Shown: positions 12,767 to 21,120 of the stretch, piece by piece
How the letters are laid out: each line of letters begins with the position of its first letter
Numbering within the stretch: position 1 is the stretch's first letter
Origin: JAHEEL01 sp964195545
Lineage (GTDB): Bacteria; Actinomycetota; Acidimicrobiia; Spongiisociales; UBA5794
Assembly (NCBI GenBank): GCA_964195545.1
Contig: CAXMQQ010000077.1
Location: 1-23,044, forward strand
Length of the DNA: 23,044 nucleotides
Direction of reading: 5' to 3'
Position numbers and translations under genes: made by a program
The notes under the pieces: model-generated
What the model was told of the DNA's origin: nothing
Seen by the model: only the letters and a program-made list of their open reading frames with translations
The model's database searches: none

Positions 12767-14049
12767 ACCCCGAGCAACTCGCCTTCGCAGCGCTCCAAGC
12801 ACTCCCGAACGGCCCCTTGGTCGTAGCATTGGGTGGTGGCGCCGACTCTGCGGTCGCCGCCTGGGTGGCTGCGAGACACTCCGATGCTCGCGGGGTCTTC
12901 GTGCGACACGGTTTGATTGGATCAGCTGAACTCGAGAGCGCAGCATTGGACCTCGGACACTCTGTGGGGATCGACGTCGTTGTCGTCGATGCGCCGGTGG
13001 AGGAGGGATCGTCTCTGGAAGACCGGGCCCGTCGTGCGCGATGGCAGGCAATCGACCAGGAAGTAGCGGAGATCGAGACGGTCGTCACCGGCCACACGAG
13101 GGATGACCAAGCAGAAACGGTGCTCATGAACCTCCTCCGAGGTTCCGGAAATGCGGGTATCTCTGGGATGCTCCGCAGTCGTCCCGGTGTTGTGCGACCA
13201 CTGTTGGGGTTCTCCCGTGCCGATCTCCGGATTGTCGCCGAGGGCCTTGCACTGCCATTCGTCGACGATCCGGCCAATGCCGATCCCTCCTATCTCAGGA
13301 ATCGGATTCGACTGGATCTCCTCCCATTCCTCGAAAGCGAGTATCGACAGGGGGTCCGGTCAGTTCTCGCCCGCGCAGGGTCGCTGGCGGCTTCGGACGA
13401 TCACGTGATCGAGGATCTCGCTTCCGGTATCTCGGTTCTCGAAGATGGCGGCGCTGTTCTGATCCCGTCGGCCGCGTTGGTCACTACTCACCGCTCAGTG
13501 GCATCGCGAGCGGTCCGAACAGCCCTGCGGCATCTGCTGGATCCCTACGCGGGAAACGCCTCCGATGTCGATGGAGTGATGAGTGTCGCCGAGAGAAGGA
13601 TCGATACAGTGACGCTGACGAATGGGCTGATCGCGACACGGGAGGGTCCCTACGTCGCCATCGTGCCGGCGTCCGATCAGTCGCCCAGACCGGTGGAGAT
13701 CGCTATTCCCTCGTCGGTCGATTTCGGCGAGACCGTGATCACATTCACGACCGTCGCCGGGGTACCCGTGGCGCGTCGCTCGACACTGTTCGTCGATCCA
13801 AAGGTTCTGGAAGCAGGCGCCGTCGTCCGCTGCACCGACGAGGGGGACCGGATCGAGATCGAAGGAGGGTCGAAGGCGGTTCGTACCGTCCTCTCTGAAC
13901 ATGCGATTCCGGTTCGCCACAGGTCCACTTGGCCTGTGGTCATTGCAGGTGGCAGAATTGCAGTGATTGTCGGTATCCGCGTGGCACCGTGGGCGCGACC
14001 AACGACGAGTCATTCGATTGCCATTACCAGGGAGAGAGGTCGGTCGTGA
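12745..14049 (+). CDS. tilS: tRNA(Ile)-lysidine synthetase TilS
   Basis: 434 residues. It modifies C34 of tRNA-Ile(CAU) to lysidine with ATP and lysine. The N-type ATP pyrophosphatase loop is GGGADS (30-35), followed by TGHTRDDQAETVLMNLLRG (two pieces of one long motif), SYLRNRIRLDLLP, and a C-terminal TilS_C-like domain with GDRIEI and STWPVVIAGG. The PP-loop normally reads SGGxDS, so the first Ser is Gly here. GTG 12745 lies inside the end of the metalloprotease gene, and the stop overlaps the hpt start by GTGA. Confidence 0.9.
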   Translation: MAAANRLNPEQLAFAALQALPNGPLVVALGGGADSAVAAWVAARHSDARGVFVRHGLIGSAELESAALDLGHSVGIDVVVVDAPVEEGSSLEDRARRARWQAIDQEVAEIETVVTGHTRDDQAETVLMNLLRGSGNAGISGMLRSRPGVVRPLLGFSRADLRIVAEGLALPFVDDPANADPSYLRNRIRLDLLPFLESEYRQGVRSVLARAGSLAASDDHVIEDLASGISVLEDGGAVLIPSAALVTTHRSVASRAVRTALRHLLDPYAGNASDVDGVMSVAERRIDTVTLTNGLIATREGPYVAIVPASDQSPRPVEIAIPSSVDFGETVITFTTVAGVPVARRSTLFVDPKVLEAGAVVRCTDEGDRIEIEGGSKAVRTVLSEHAIPVRHRSTWPVVIAGGRIAVIVGIRVAPWARPTTSHSIAITRERGRS

Positions 14050-14567
14050 AGATTGGAAGAACGCTCGTATCGGCTGAGGAGATCGAGAGCAGGCTCACCG
14101 AGATGGGGGCGCAGATCACCAAGGACTACGAAGGAAGAGAACTCTTGCTCGTGGGAATCCTGAAGGGCGCCTTCGTAATGATGGCCGATCTGGCACGGCA
14201 CATCGCGCTGCCCCTCGAGTTCGACTTCATGGCGATCTCGTCGTACGGCGACTCGACGAAGTCATCGGGTGTCGTGCGAATCCTGAAGGACCTCGACGAG
14301 GAGATCGCAGGCCGCCACGTGCTTATCGTCGAAGACATCGTCGACACCGGTCTCACGCTCCAGTACCTGATCAACAACCTCAAGATTCGAAATCCCGCAT
14401 CGCTGAAGCTTGCAGCGCTGCTCATCAAGGACGGTGTCGAGCGCCCGCCGCTCGACGTCGCCTATGAGGGATTCCACATCGGGCCCGAGTTCGTCATCGG
14501 CTACGGCCTCGACTTCGAAGGCAAGTACCGCAACCTCCCCCATGTAGCAGTGGTGGATGAAGTGTGA
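14046..14567 (+). CDS. hpt: Hypoxanthine phosphoribosyltransferase
   Basis: 173 residues. It converts hypoxanthine or guanine plus PRPP to the nucleotide. PRPP-binding motif VLIVEDIVDTGLTL (92-105), the substrate loop VGILKGAFVMMADL (36-49), the flexible loop SSYGDSTKSSG and the C-terminal VIGYGLDFEGKYRNLPHV are all present. GTG 14046 overlaps the tilS stop (GTGA) and has GAGAGG upstream. The tilS-hpt-ftsH arrangement is well known across bacteria. Its stop codon lies in the first unit of a heptad repeat array. Confidence 0.95.
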   Translation: MKIGRTLVSAEEIESRLTEMGAQITKDYEGRELLLVGILKGAFVMMADLARHIALPLEFDFMAISSYGDSTKSSGVVRILKDLDEEIAGRHVLIVEDIVDTGLTLQYLINNLKIRNPASLKLAALLIKDGVERPPLDVAYEGFHIGPEFVIGYGLDFEGKYRNLPHVAVVDEV

Positions 14568-14598
14568 GCGGCGAGCTGTGGCCTGTTGGCTGTGAGCT
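14564..14598 (+). repeat. Heptad tandem repeat at the hpt stop codon
   Basis: Five 7-base units: gtgagcg, gcgagct, gtggcct, gttggct, gtgagct. The first unit contains the hpt TGA. It is followed by unrelated sequence and then a second array. Confidence 0.6.
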
Positions 14599-14622
14599 TT
14601 GGGCAAGAGGTCGATTCCCCTG

Positions 14623-14664
14623 CCGAAGGCCGACTACCTACTACCGACTGCTCCCCGTAGGGGA
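14623..14664 (+). repeat. Second heptad array and small hairpin upstream of ftsH
   Basis: Units ccgaagg, ccgacta, cctacta, ccgactg (14623-14650) are followed by the stem TCCCC-GTA-GGGGA (14652-14664). The unit ccgacta reappears twice near 18571-18584. The remaining 60 bases to ftsH hold TACCAT (about 14676) as a possible -10 box and the GAGGAG ribosome site. Confidence 0.55.
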
Positions 14665-14724
14665 CTCACCGGCGTACCATGAAGAGACGGGCTGTCGACG
14701 CCTGACAATGAGCTGAGGAGCAGT

Positions 14725-16644
14725 GTGAGCCGGACTGCACGAACCATCTTGATTTACCTGGCCGTGATCTTCCTCGTGGTCATGGCCGTGAACGTGTTCG
14801 TCAACCAGTCGAATCAGCCGACCGAGCTCAGTCTCAACGACTTCAACACCAAGGTCGCCGCCGGAGAGATCGACGAGCCGGTCACGATCCGGGACCGTTC
14901 GAATGAGGTCGTTGGAACGTACGGCGACGGAACGGGCGAACCGGTCGAGTTCGTCACGAAGTATCCGGCGGAGTACTCCCCGGCAGTGACGCAGTCCCTC
15001 CTCGATGCCGGGATGGAGACCATTACCGACAACCAGGAGCCGTCGATGCTTCAGTGGTTCCTCGGCAACGTCTTCCCGTATCTCTTGCTGTTTGGATTGT
15101 TCATCTTCATCATGTTCCAGCTCCAGGGTGGCGGGAACCGCGTCATGCAGTTCGGGAAGTCCAAGGCCAAGCAGGTGACGAGGGACACACCAAAGGTCAC
15201 GTTCGACGATGTCGCCGGTGTGGACGAGGCGATCGAAGAACTCAACGAGATCAAGGAATTCCTCGAGACGCCCCAGAAGTTCCGAGCCATGGGGGCGAAG
15301 ATCCCCAAAGGTGTCCTGCTCTACGGTCCTCCCGGAACCGGCAAGACGCTCCTTGCGCGAGCCGTCGCCGGAGAGGCAGCTGTTCCCTTCTTTGCGATCT
15401 CCGGATCGGAGTTCGTCGAGATGTTCGTCGGCGTCGGTGCAAGCCGCGTCCGCGACCTCTTCGAGCAAGCCAAGGCGGTTGCCCCATCTATCGTATTCAT
15501 CGACGAGATTGATGCCGTTGGACGGCACCGTGGCGCTGGTCTCGGTGGCGGGCACGATGAGCGGGAACAGACGTTGAACCAGCTCCTGGTTGAGCTCGAC
15601 GGTTTCGACGTCAAAGCCGGTGTCATCGTGATGGCCTCGACCAACCGGCCCGACATCCTCGACCCCGCTCTGCTCCGCCCCGGGCGCTTCGACCGCCAGA
15701 TCGTGGTCGATCGGCCCGACATCACCGGTCGTACGAATATTCTGGAAGTTCACTCCAAGGGGAAGCCGTTCGAGGACGAGATCGAATTGAATACACTCGC
15801 TCGTCAGACACCGGGCTTCACGGGTGCTGATCTTGCGAACCTCGTCAACGAGGCGGCGATCCTCACTGCAAGGAGAAGCAAGACGAAGATCGGACAGTCG
15901 GAACTCGAGGAAGCGATCGAGCGGGTGATCGCGGGCCCCGAGCGCAAGAGTCGGATCATGTCGGAGGAGGAGAGGAATCTGACCGCCTACCACGAAGGCG
16001 GCCATGCTCTCGTCGGGTTCGCCCTTCCGAAGCTCGACCCGATCCACAAGGTCACGATCATTCCACGCGGTCGTGCCGGTGGCTACACGATGGCTCTGCC
16101 GCTCGAGGACAAGCACTACGAGAAGAAGAGCGAACTCGTCGACCAACTGGCCTACGCCCTCGGCGGCCGCACGGCGGAGGAGGTTGTCTTTGGCGATCCT
16201 TCCACCGGCGCATCCAACGACATCGAGAAGGCAACAGCCATCGCACGCAAGATGGTCATGGAGTACGGGATGAGCGACCGGCTCGGCCCTCTCAAGTACG
16301 GCCAACCCGACGGAGAGGTCTTCCTCGGTCGCGACTATACGAAGGGGCAAGACCTCTCGAACGAGGTCGCTGCTGCCATCGACGACGAGATCAGAAAGCT
16401 CATCACCCAGGCTCACGAGGAAGCGATGCAGATCGTCACGACTCACCGTGAGGCGTTGGACCGGATCGCCGCAGAGCTGATGGAGCACGAGACGCTCGAC
16501 GCCAAAGGTGTAGCCAGAGTGCTCCACGACGTTCCGAAGTGGGAGCACGCCGATTCCGGCGCCCTGCGCATCAAAGGTCCGGAGAGTGCTGCGGGCAACG
16601 GAGGGATTGCGGCTGCCCAAACGGAATCTCCGGCCACGCCCTAG
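14725..16644 (+). CDS. ftsH: ATP-dependent zinc metalloprotease FtsH
   Basis: 639 residues, full length. Membrane helix 1 is residues 8-26, then an external domain to ~110 and helix 2 at about 112-132 (FLGNVFPYLLLFGLFIFIM). AAA module: Walker A GPPGTGKT (201-208), Walker B IVFIDEID, pore loop residue in the FVEMFVGVGA segment, and second region of homology NRPDILDPALLRPGRFDR. The zinc site is HEGGH (423-427) with the downstream Asp in NDIEKAT. It degrades misfolded and regulatory membrane and cytosolic proteins as a hexamer. GTG 14725 follows GAGGAG. The C-terminal tail is short, Gly/Ala-rich and unconserved. folP starts 4 bases behind the stop. Confidence 0.97.
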   Translation: MSRTARTILIYLAVIFLVVMAVNVFVNQSNQPTELSLNDFNTKVAAGEIDEPVTIRDRSNEVVGTYGDGTGEPVEFVTKYPAEYSPAVTQSLLDAGMETITDNQEPSMLQWFLGNVFPYLLLFGLFIFIMFQLQGGGNRVMQFGKSKAKQVTRDTPKVTFDDVAGVDEAIEELNEIKEFLETPQKFRAMGAKIPKGVLLYGPPGTGKTLLARAVAGEAAVPFFAISGSEFVEMFVGVGASRVRDLFEQAKAVAPSIVFIDEIDAVGRHRGAGLGGGHDEREQTLNQLLVELDGFDVKAGVIVMASTNRPDILDPALLRPGRFDRQIVVDRPDITGRTNILEVHSKGKPFEDEIELNTLARQTPGFTGADLANLVNEAAILTARRSKTKIGQSELEEAIERVIAGPERKSRIMSEEERNLTAYHEGGHALVGFALPKLDPIHKVTIIPRGRAGGYTMALPLEDKHYEKKSELVDQLAYALGGRTAEEVVFGDPSTGASNDIEKATAIARKMVMEYGMSDRLGPLKYGQPDGEVFLGRDYTKGQDLSNEVAAAIDDEIRKLITQAHEEAMQIVTTHREALDRIAAELMEHETLDAKGVARVLHDVPKWEHADSGALRIKGPESAAGNGGIAAAQTESPATP

Positions 16645-16647
16645 CCC

Positions 16648-17505
16648 GTGTCGATCGAACCAATCACCTGGGAACTGCGGAGTCGATCTCTCACGACAGT
16701 CGATCACACGCTGGTGATGGGCATCCTCAATGTCACTCCCGACTCGTTTTCCGACGGCGGACGCTGGGCCGACCCCGGTGTGGCCATCGACAGGGGCCGC
16801 GAGCTGGTAGCGATCGGGGCGGACGTCGTCGACGTCGGTGGTGAATCGACGAGACCGGGCGCAGCACCGATCGATGCCGCGGAGGAGCTGGCACGCGTCA
16901 TCCCGGTGGTCGGAGCGCTCGCGGCGGACGGCATCGTCGTTTCGATCGATACGAGCAGGCCGTCGGTGGCCGGCGCTGCCATCGACGCAGGCGCCGAGAT
17001 CGTCAACGACGTCACCGGTTTCTCGAACCCGGTCATGATCGAGGCATGCGCGGGCGCCGGTGTTGGTGTGGTAATCATGCACATGCTTGGGGATCCGCGC
17101 ACGATGCAGAGCGACCCGACATATGAAGACGTGGTCTCCGATGTTGCCCGATTCCTCAGGCACCGAACGGAGGCAGCGGTCGCAGCGGGCATGGCCTCCT
17201 CGCGGATCGTGGTCGACCCTGGTATCGGGTTCGGCAAGACGATCCGACATAACCTGGAGTTGCTCGATGGTATCGAGAGGCTCGGCGAAGGGCGGCCCGT
17301 GCTCATCGGGGCATCCCGCAAAGCATTCCTCGGATCGATCCTTGAACGGGCGGGGAGACCCACATCAATTGAGAATCGCGACCGTGCGACAGGAGCGACG
17401 ACCGCGCTGGCGATCGAGAAGGGCGCTGCGATCGTGCGCGTGCACGACGTGGCTGCTGCCGTCGCCGTTGGGCGTACCGCCGACGCTATCGTGCGGGTTC
17501 GCTGA
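16648..17505 (+). CDS. folP: Dihydropteroate synthase
   Basis: 285 residues. It joins p-aminobenzoate to 6-hydroxymethyl-dihydropterin diphosphate in folate synthesis. Motifs in order: MGILNVTPDSFSDGG (24-38), DVGGESTRPG, SIDTSRPSVA, NDVTGF, MHMLGDPRTMQ, VDPGIGFGKTIRHN and GASRKAFLG. The MHM block has Leu where Arg or Gln is more usual. GTG 16648 comes 3 bases after the ftsH stop, so it depends on ftsH transcription. Stop overlaps the next start (TGATG). Confidence 0.95.
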   Translation: MSIEPITWELRSRSLTTVDHTLVMGILNVTPDSFSDGGRWADPGVAIDRGRELVAIGADVVDVGGESTRPGAAPIDAAEELARVIPVVGALAADGIVVSIDTSRPSVAGAAIDAGAEIVNDVTGFSNPVMIEACAGAGVGVVIMHMLGDPRTMQSDPTYEDVVSDVARFLRHRTEAAVAAGMASSRIVVDPGIGFGKTIRHNLELLDGIERLGEGRPVLIGASRKAFLGSILERAGRPTSIENRDRATGATTALAIEKGAAIVRVHDVAAAVAVGRTADAIVRVR

Positions 17506-17993
17506 TGGCTAAGAAAGATGTACCAGGGCTCGAACCGAGAGGCTTCCGGTGGGTGATCGCCGGTCGTCTCGCCGTGTCCGAGCGGATCGGTGGATCCGGG
17601 TTCCAGCATCGACGCGTACGACGTGAGGAAGAGATCGCGTGGCTCAAGGCCCAGGGCATCAACACCGTCCTCACACTCCTTCCTGCAGGTCAGAACAAGG
17701 GCGCATACGAGGAGGCCGAATTCAGAGTCGTCGGTCACACCGTCGATGGCGCGCCGGATGAGATCGACAACGTCGGTGCTGTGTTCGGCGCCATGGACCA
17801 GGCATTGGATGTTCCGGGCGCCTCTGTGCTCCTGCACCGGGACGCTATCGATGAAACCGTTGCAGGGCTTCTGGCCGGATATCTCGTCCACTGTGGTCTC
17901 GTGGCAGATCCCATCATCGCGACATCGGTGATCCAGGAGATCCTCGGACGTCCCCTCGGCCCTGAGGGTCGCGGACTCATCCCCACCCGGTGA
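17505..17993 (+). CDS. Protein-tyrosine-phosphatase-fold protein lacking the catalytic Cys and Arg
   Basis: 162 residues placed between folP and folK, where folB often sits. The outline is that of dual-specificity phosphatases: FRWVIAGRLAVSERIG, then EEIAWLKAQGINTVLTLLP, then a hydrophobic strand VLLH at the active-site position. The expected HC-x5-R loop reads HRDAIDET, so both the Cys nucleophile and the Arg are missing; the following helix VAGLLAGYLVHCG is kept. It is therefore probably a binding or regulatory pseudo-enzyme (inference). It is not recognisably a dihydroneopterin aldolase. Starts overlap on both sides (TGATG with folP, GTGA with folK), so it is translated together with both folate enzymes. 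Confidence 0.65.
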   Translation: MAKKDVPGLEPRGFRWVIAGRLAVSERIGGSGFQHRRVRREEEIAWLKAQGINTVLTLLPAGQNKGAYEEAEFRVVGHTVDGAPDEIDNVGAVFGAMDQALDVPGASVLLHRDAIDETVAGLLAGYLVHCGLVADPIIATSVIQEILGRPLGPEGRGLIPTR

Positions 17994-18484
17994 GCCGCTG
18001 TGCCATCGGCGTTGGATCCAACCTCGGCGATCGGTTTGGACACCTCACGGCCGCGATGTGTGGCCTCAGCGCCATCGGGCACATCGCAGTCGTCTCATCG
18101 GTCTACGAGACCGCTCCGGTCGGTGGGCCGAAACAGGATCCGTTCCTCAATGCCGTGGCGCTCATCGACACCGCTCGATCGCCGACCGGCCTGCTCCGCG
18201 AAATGCTGCTCATCGAGAGGTCCCGAGGGCGGGTTCGCCTTGAGCGGTGGGGACCGAGGACGCTCGATCTCGATCTTGTTCTCTTCGCTGACAGGGAGAT
18301 CGATGAGTCCGGCCTTACGGTGCCCCACCCCCAGATGGGCAACCGCCGATTCGTGCTCGAACCCCTCCTCGAGGTCTGGCCCGGCGCCGCAATTCCGGAC
18401 GGCTCACCCGTGACCGCGGCCGAGGAGTCCGTCTGGGCTCAGAAGATCGACCGAACGGATCTCCGGTTGATGCGAGGCGGGTAG
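17990..18484 (+). CDS. folK: 6-hydroxymethyl-7,8-dihydropterin pyrophosphokinase (HPPK)
   Basis: 164 residues. It makes the diphosphate substrate for FolP. Motifs: GVGSNLGDR (7-15), SSVYETAPVGGPKQDPFLNAV (split across a signature of about 21 residues), RWGPRTLDLDLVLF and VPHPQMGNRRFVLEPL, covering the pterin and ATP-Mg sites. GTG 17990 overlaps the preceding stop. It ends the ftsH-folP-folK run; a heptad repeat array starts at its stop codon. Confidence 0.95.
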   Translation: MSRCAIGVGSNLGDRFGHLTAAMCGLSAIGHIAVVSSVYETAPVGGPKQDPFLNAVALIDTARSPTGLLREMLLIERSRGRVRLERWGPRTLDLDLVLFADREIDESGLTVPHPQMGNRRFVLEPLLEVWPGAAIPDGSPVTAAEESVWAQKIDRTDLRLMRGG

Positions 18485-18584
18485 CGAGCAGCAAGATGTG
18501 AGACCGGAGACAAGAGAGATGAGACTTGAGGTCCATTATCTCAATTCTCATGTCTGACGTCTGGCAGGAACCGACTACCGACTA
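18484..18584 (+). repeat. Heptad repeat array behind folK, folding back on itself
   Basis: Seven direct units (gcgagca, gcaagat, gtgagac, cggagac, aagagag, atgagac, ttgaggt; 18484-18532) begin at the last base of the folK stop. Then come four units in the complementary sense (tctcaat, tctcatg, tctgacg, tctggca; 18539-18566) and ccgacta twice (18571-18584). The two halves pair: atgagacttgag (18519-18530) with ctcaattctcat (18540-18551), 11 of 12 bases, around a 9-base loop. It may end the folK transcript. Confidence 0.65.
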
Positions 18585-18645
18585 CCTTTCAAGCCCACAC
18601 ATCCCCCAGGAGGGGCCGGACCGATACCGGGAGGATCGGAGCCAT

Positions 18646-19467
18646 ATGCGTATCGCCCTTGTCGGGCCCGGACGAGCGGGCCAATCTATTGCTATCGCAG
18701 CTAACGGTGCCGGTCATGACGTCGTAGCCGTCGTTGCCCGCAATCCTGAACAGGCGAGCATCGTGGCTCGACGCTTCGATGCTGTGCCACTCGCCATCGG
18801 TGATCCGGTGCCGCCCGTCGATCTCGTCATCATCGCCGTCACCGATGGTTCGATCACAGAGGTCGCCGGCGAGGTCGCTCCGATCGCGAGGAACGCCGCT
18901 GCAAGTGCAATCCACCTCTCCGGAGCGACACCGGTCTCGGCTCTGCGGGCTTTCGGCGATCACGGAGTAGCCGTGGGGTCCTTTCACCCGCTCCAGACCA
19001 TGCCGACGCCGGACCAGGGAGCCCGAAGGCTGTCCGGCGCCTGGGTAGCGGTGACGGCAGAGGAGCCACTGAAGTCGACGCTCTACGGGTTTGCCCGAAC
19101 CATCGGTCTTCGCCCGTTCGACCTCCCGGACGACGATCGGACGGCCTATCACGCTGCCGCTGCCGCCGCCGCCAATTTCCCGGTGGCAGCCCTTGCCATC
19201 GCCCGGCGCCTGTTCGAGGCGAAGGGCGTCGCGTTCGACGCCGCACGACCACTTGTCGAGGCGATCGTTGCCAATGCATTCGAGTTCGGACCGGAAGCGT
19301 CGCTCACCGGCCCGATCGCACGAGGCGACACCGCCACGGTCGCGGCACAGATCGAAGCCGTGCGAGAAACGGCACCGGATCTCGCTGCCGCATTTGAGTC
19401 GATGGTGGATGCGACGGCGGCCGTTGCCGATTCGTCGACGAGAAAGGCGGAGCATGAGAACGGTTGA
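18646..19467 (+). CDS. Rossmann-like/DUF2520 domain protein (possible ketopantoate-reductase-like enzyme)
   Basis: 273 residues. The N-terminal NAD(P)-binding fold is shown by MRIALVGPGRAGQSIA (1-16) and DLVIIAVTDGSI. The middle contains HLSGATPVSALRAFG and GSFHPLQTM, and the C-terminal helical DUF2520 part has YHAAAAAAANFPVAALA. The family is related in fold to 6-phosphogluconate and ketopantoate reductases. It overlaps panC by 14 bases, and no panE is visible here, so it may supply pantoate (inference). I chose ATG 18646, which begins the Rossmann strand, over an in-frame start at 18526 inside the repeat region. Confidence 0.8.
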   Translation: MRIALVGPGRAGQSIAIAANGAGHDVVAVVARNPEQASIVARRFDAVPLAIGDPVPPVDLVIIAVTDGSITEVAGEVAPIARNAAASAIHLSGATPVSALRAFGDHGVAVGSFHPLQTMPTPDQGARRLSGAWVAVTAEEPLKSTLYGFARTIGLRPFDLPDDDRTAYHAAAAAAANFPVAALAIARRLFEAKGVAFDAARPLVEAIVANAFEFGPEASLTGPIARGDTATVAAQIEAVRETAPDLAAAFESMVDATAAVADSSTRKAEHENG

Positions 19468-20350
19468 CACCTTTGTGGATGCCAGGGCACTGGGTTCAGG
19501 CCGTGTGGGGCTGGTCCCGACGATGGGATACCTTCATGAAGGGCACATCAGCCTTGTCGAAGCTGCTCGGCGCGAGTGCGATACGGTCGCCGTGAGCCTC
19601 TTCGTCAATCCGCTCCAGTTCGCGCCCACCGAGGATCTCGACTCATACCCCCGCGACCTCGAACGAGACGCCGAGATGGTGGAAGCAGCCGGTGCCGATG
19701 TGCTGTTTGCACCGCATCTGTCGGAGATGTATCCGGACGAACCGCTCACGACGGTTTCGGTTGCTTCTGTCACGGAGGGGATGGAAGGAGGGGCTCGGCC
19801 CGGGCACTTCGACGGCGTAGCGACCGTTGTCGCCAAGCTCTTCGCCGGTATCGCTCCCGATCGTGCCTACTTCGGCAGGAAGGACGCCCAGCAACTCGTC
19901 ACCGTCCGCCGTATGACAACAGATCTGTCGTTCCCAACCGTGATCATCGGCGTACCGATCGTGCGCGAACATGACGGTCTTGCCCTGTCATCCCGCAATA
20001 TCTACCTCGACGCGTCCGAGCGCACCGCAGCTCGATCCATCAGTCGGGGGATCGTTGCTGTCGCCGACGCAGTTCTGGCTGGTGAGCGGGCTGGAGCAGA
20101 GCTCGAGCGGATCGCAGCCGCACCCGTGAACGATGAACCGGGCATCGACCTGAATTATGCGACACTTGTGGATCAGGACACGGCATCGAAGACTGCCGAT
20201 CTCGATCGACCGGCGTTCCTCGCGGTCGCGGCAAAGGTCGGAAGGACGCGTCTTCTCGACAACGTTCACATTGACCGGACCGACGACGAATGGGTCCCCG
20301 ACGTCGGTATCCGTCTCGACGGGCCTTCGATCCTCTACCGGGAGGCCTGA
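19454..20350 (+). CDS. panC: Pantothenate synthetase
   Basis: 298 residues. It joins pantoate and beta-alanine with ATP. Motifs: VPTMGYLHEGHISL with the HxGH nucleotide-transferase signature (20-33), SLFVNPLQF, YFGRKDAQQL and LSSRNIYL with the KMSK-like loop. The usual GALHEGH reads GYLHEGH. ATG 19454 lies within the end of the DUF2520 gene and has GGAG five bases upstream. Stop and the coaX start overlap (TGATG). Confidence 0.95.
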   Translation: MRTVDTFVDARALGSGRVGLVPTMGYLHEGHISLVEAARRECDTVAVSLFVNPLQFAPTEDLDSYPRDLERDAEMVEAAGADVLFAPHLSEMYPDEPLTTVSVASVTEGMEGGARPGHFDGVATVVAKLFAGIAPDRAYFGRKDAQQLVTVRRMTTDLSFPTVIIGVPIVREHDGLALSSRNIYLDASERTAARSISRGIVAVADAVLAGERAGAELERIAAAPVNDEPGIDLNYATLVDQDTASKTADLDRPAFLAVAAKVGRTRLLDNVHIDRTDDEWVPDVGIRLDGPSILYREA

Positions 20351-21120
20351 TGCTGCTTGCAATCGACGTGGGGAACACACAGATCGCTGCTGGACTGTTC
20401 CGGAACGACGATCTCGTCGGTCACTGGCGGTTTTCCACGAAGGAACAGACCAGCGACGAGATGCGGTGGGAGCTACTCGGTGTTCTCTCACTCGATGGAT
20501 TCACACCAAGCGACATCGGGGGCGTTGCCGTCTCCAGCGTCGTGCCGTCGGTGACGGCGACGATGCGCAGTGTTGCACCGGCACTTTCACACGGGCCGAT
20601 CCTGGTCGTCGGCCCGGGGGTCCGGACAGGCATGTCGATCCTCATCGACAATCCCCGAGAGGTTGGAGCCGACCGGATCGTCAACGCCGTCGCTGCCCGA
20701 GAACGGTACGGGAGTCCATCCATCGTCGTGGACTTCGGGACCTCCACGAACTTCGATGTTGTCGGCACAGACGGAGCCTACATCGGTGGCGTCATCGCTC
20801 CCGGTCTCGAGATCTCCACGGAAGCCCTGATTTCTGGCACCGCCGCACTCAGGCGCGTGGAGTTCGTTGTGCCGCGGTCTCCGATCGGCAAGGGAACCGT
20901 CGAGGCGATCCAAAGCGGCGCCTTGTACGGCCATGCCGGCCTTGTCGACGGGATCACCCGACGCCTCGTCAGAGAAGTCGGTGCCAACGCAACGGTGGTG
21001 GCGACCGGCGGCCTTGCCTCTACCATCGTGCCCCACTGCAGCAACGTCGAGATCGTCGATGAGTATCTGACGCTCGAAGGGTTGCGCATCATCTTCGACC
21101 GGAATCAGGATGACCAATGA
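20350..21120 (+). CDS. coaX: Type III pantothenate kinase
   Basis: 256 residues. It phosphorylates pantothenate, the next step after PanC, on the way to coenzyme A. Motifs: LLAIDVGNTQIAAGLF (2-17), the phosphate loop NPREVGADRIVNA, VVDFGTSTNFDVV, GGVIAPG and VVATGGLA. ATG 20350 overlaps the panC stop; an upstream in-frame start lies within panC and is not used. Stop overlaps the lysS start (ATGA). Confidence 0.95.
   Translation: MLLAIDVGNTQIAAGLFRNDDLVGHWRFSTKEQTSDEMRWELLGVLSLDGFTPSDIGGVAVSSVVPSVTATMRSVAPALSHGPILVVGPGVRTGMSILIDNPREVGADRIVNAVAARERYGSPSIVVDFGTSTNFDVVGTDGAYIGGVIAPGLEISTEALISGTAALRRVEFVVPRSPIGKGTVEAIQSGALYGHAGLVDGITRRLVREVGANATVVATGGLASTIVPHCSNVEIVDEYLTLEGLRIIFDRNQDDQ

Noticed and set aside
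14641..17250. 869-residue open frame on the - strand opposite ftsH and folP
   Set aside because: It is the antisense shadow of two well-identified genes; its translation is Arg/Asp/His-rich with no domain.
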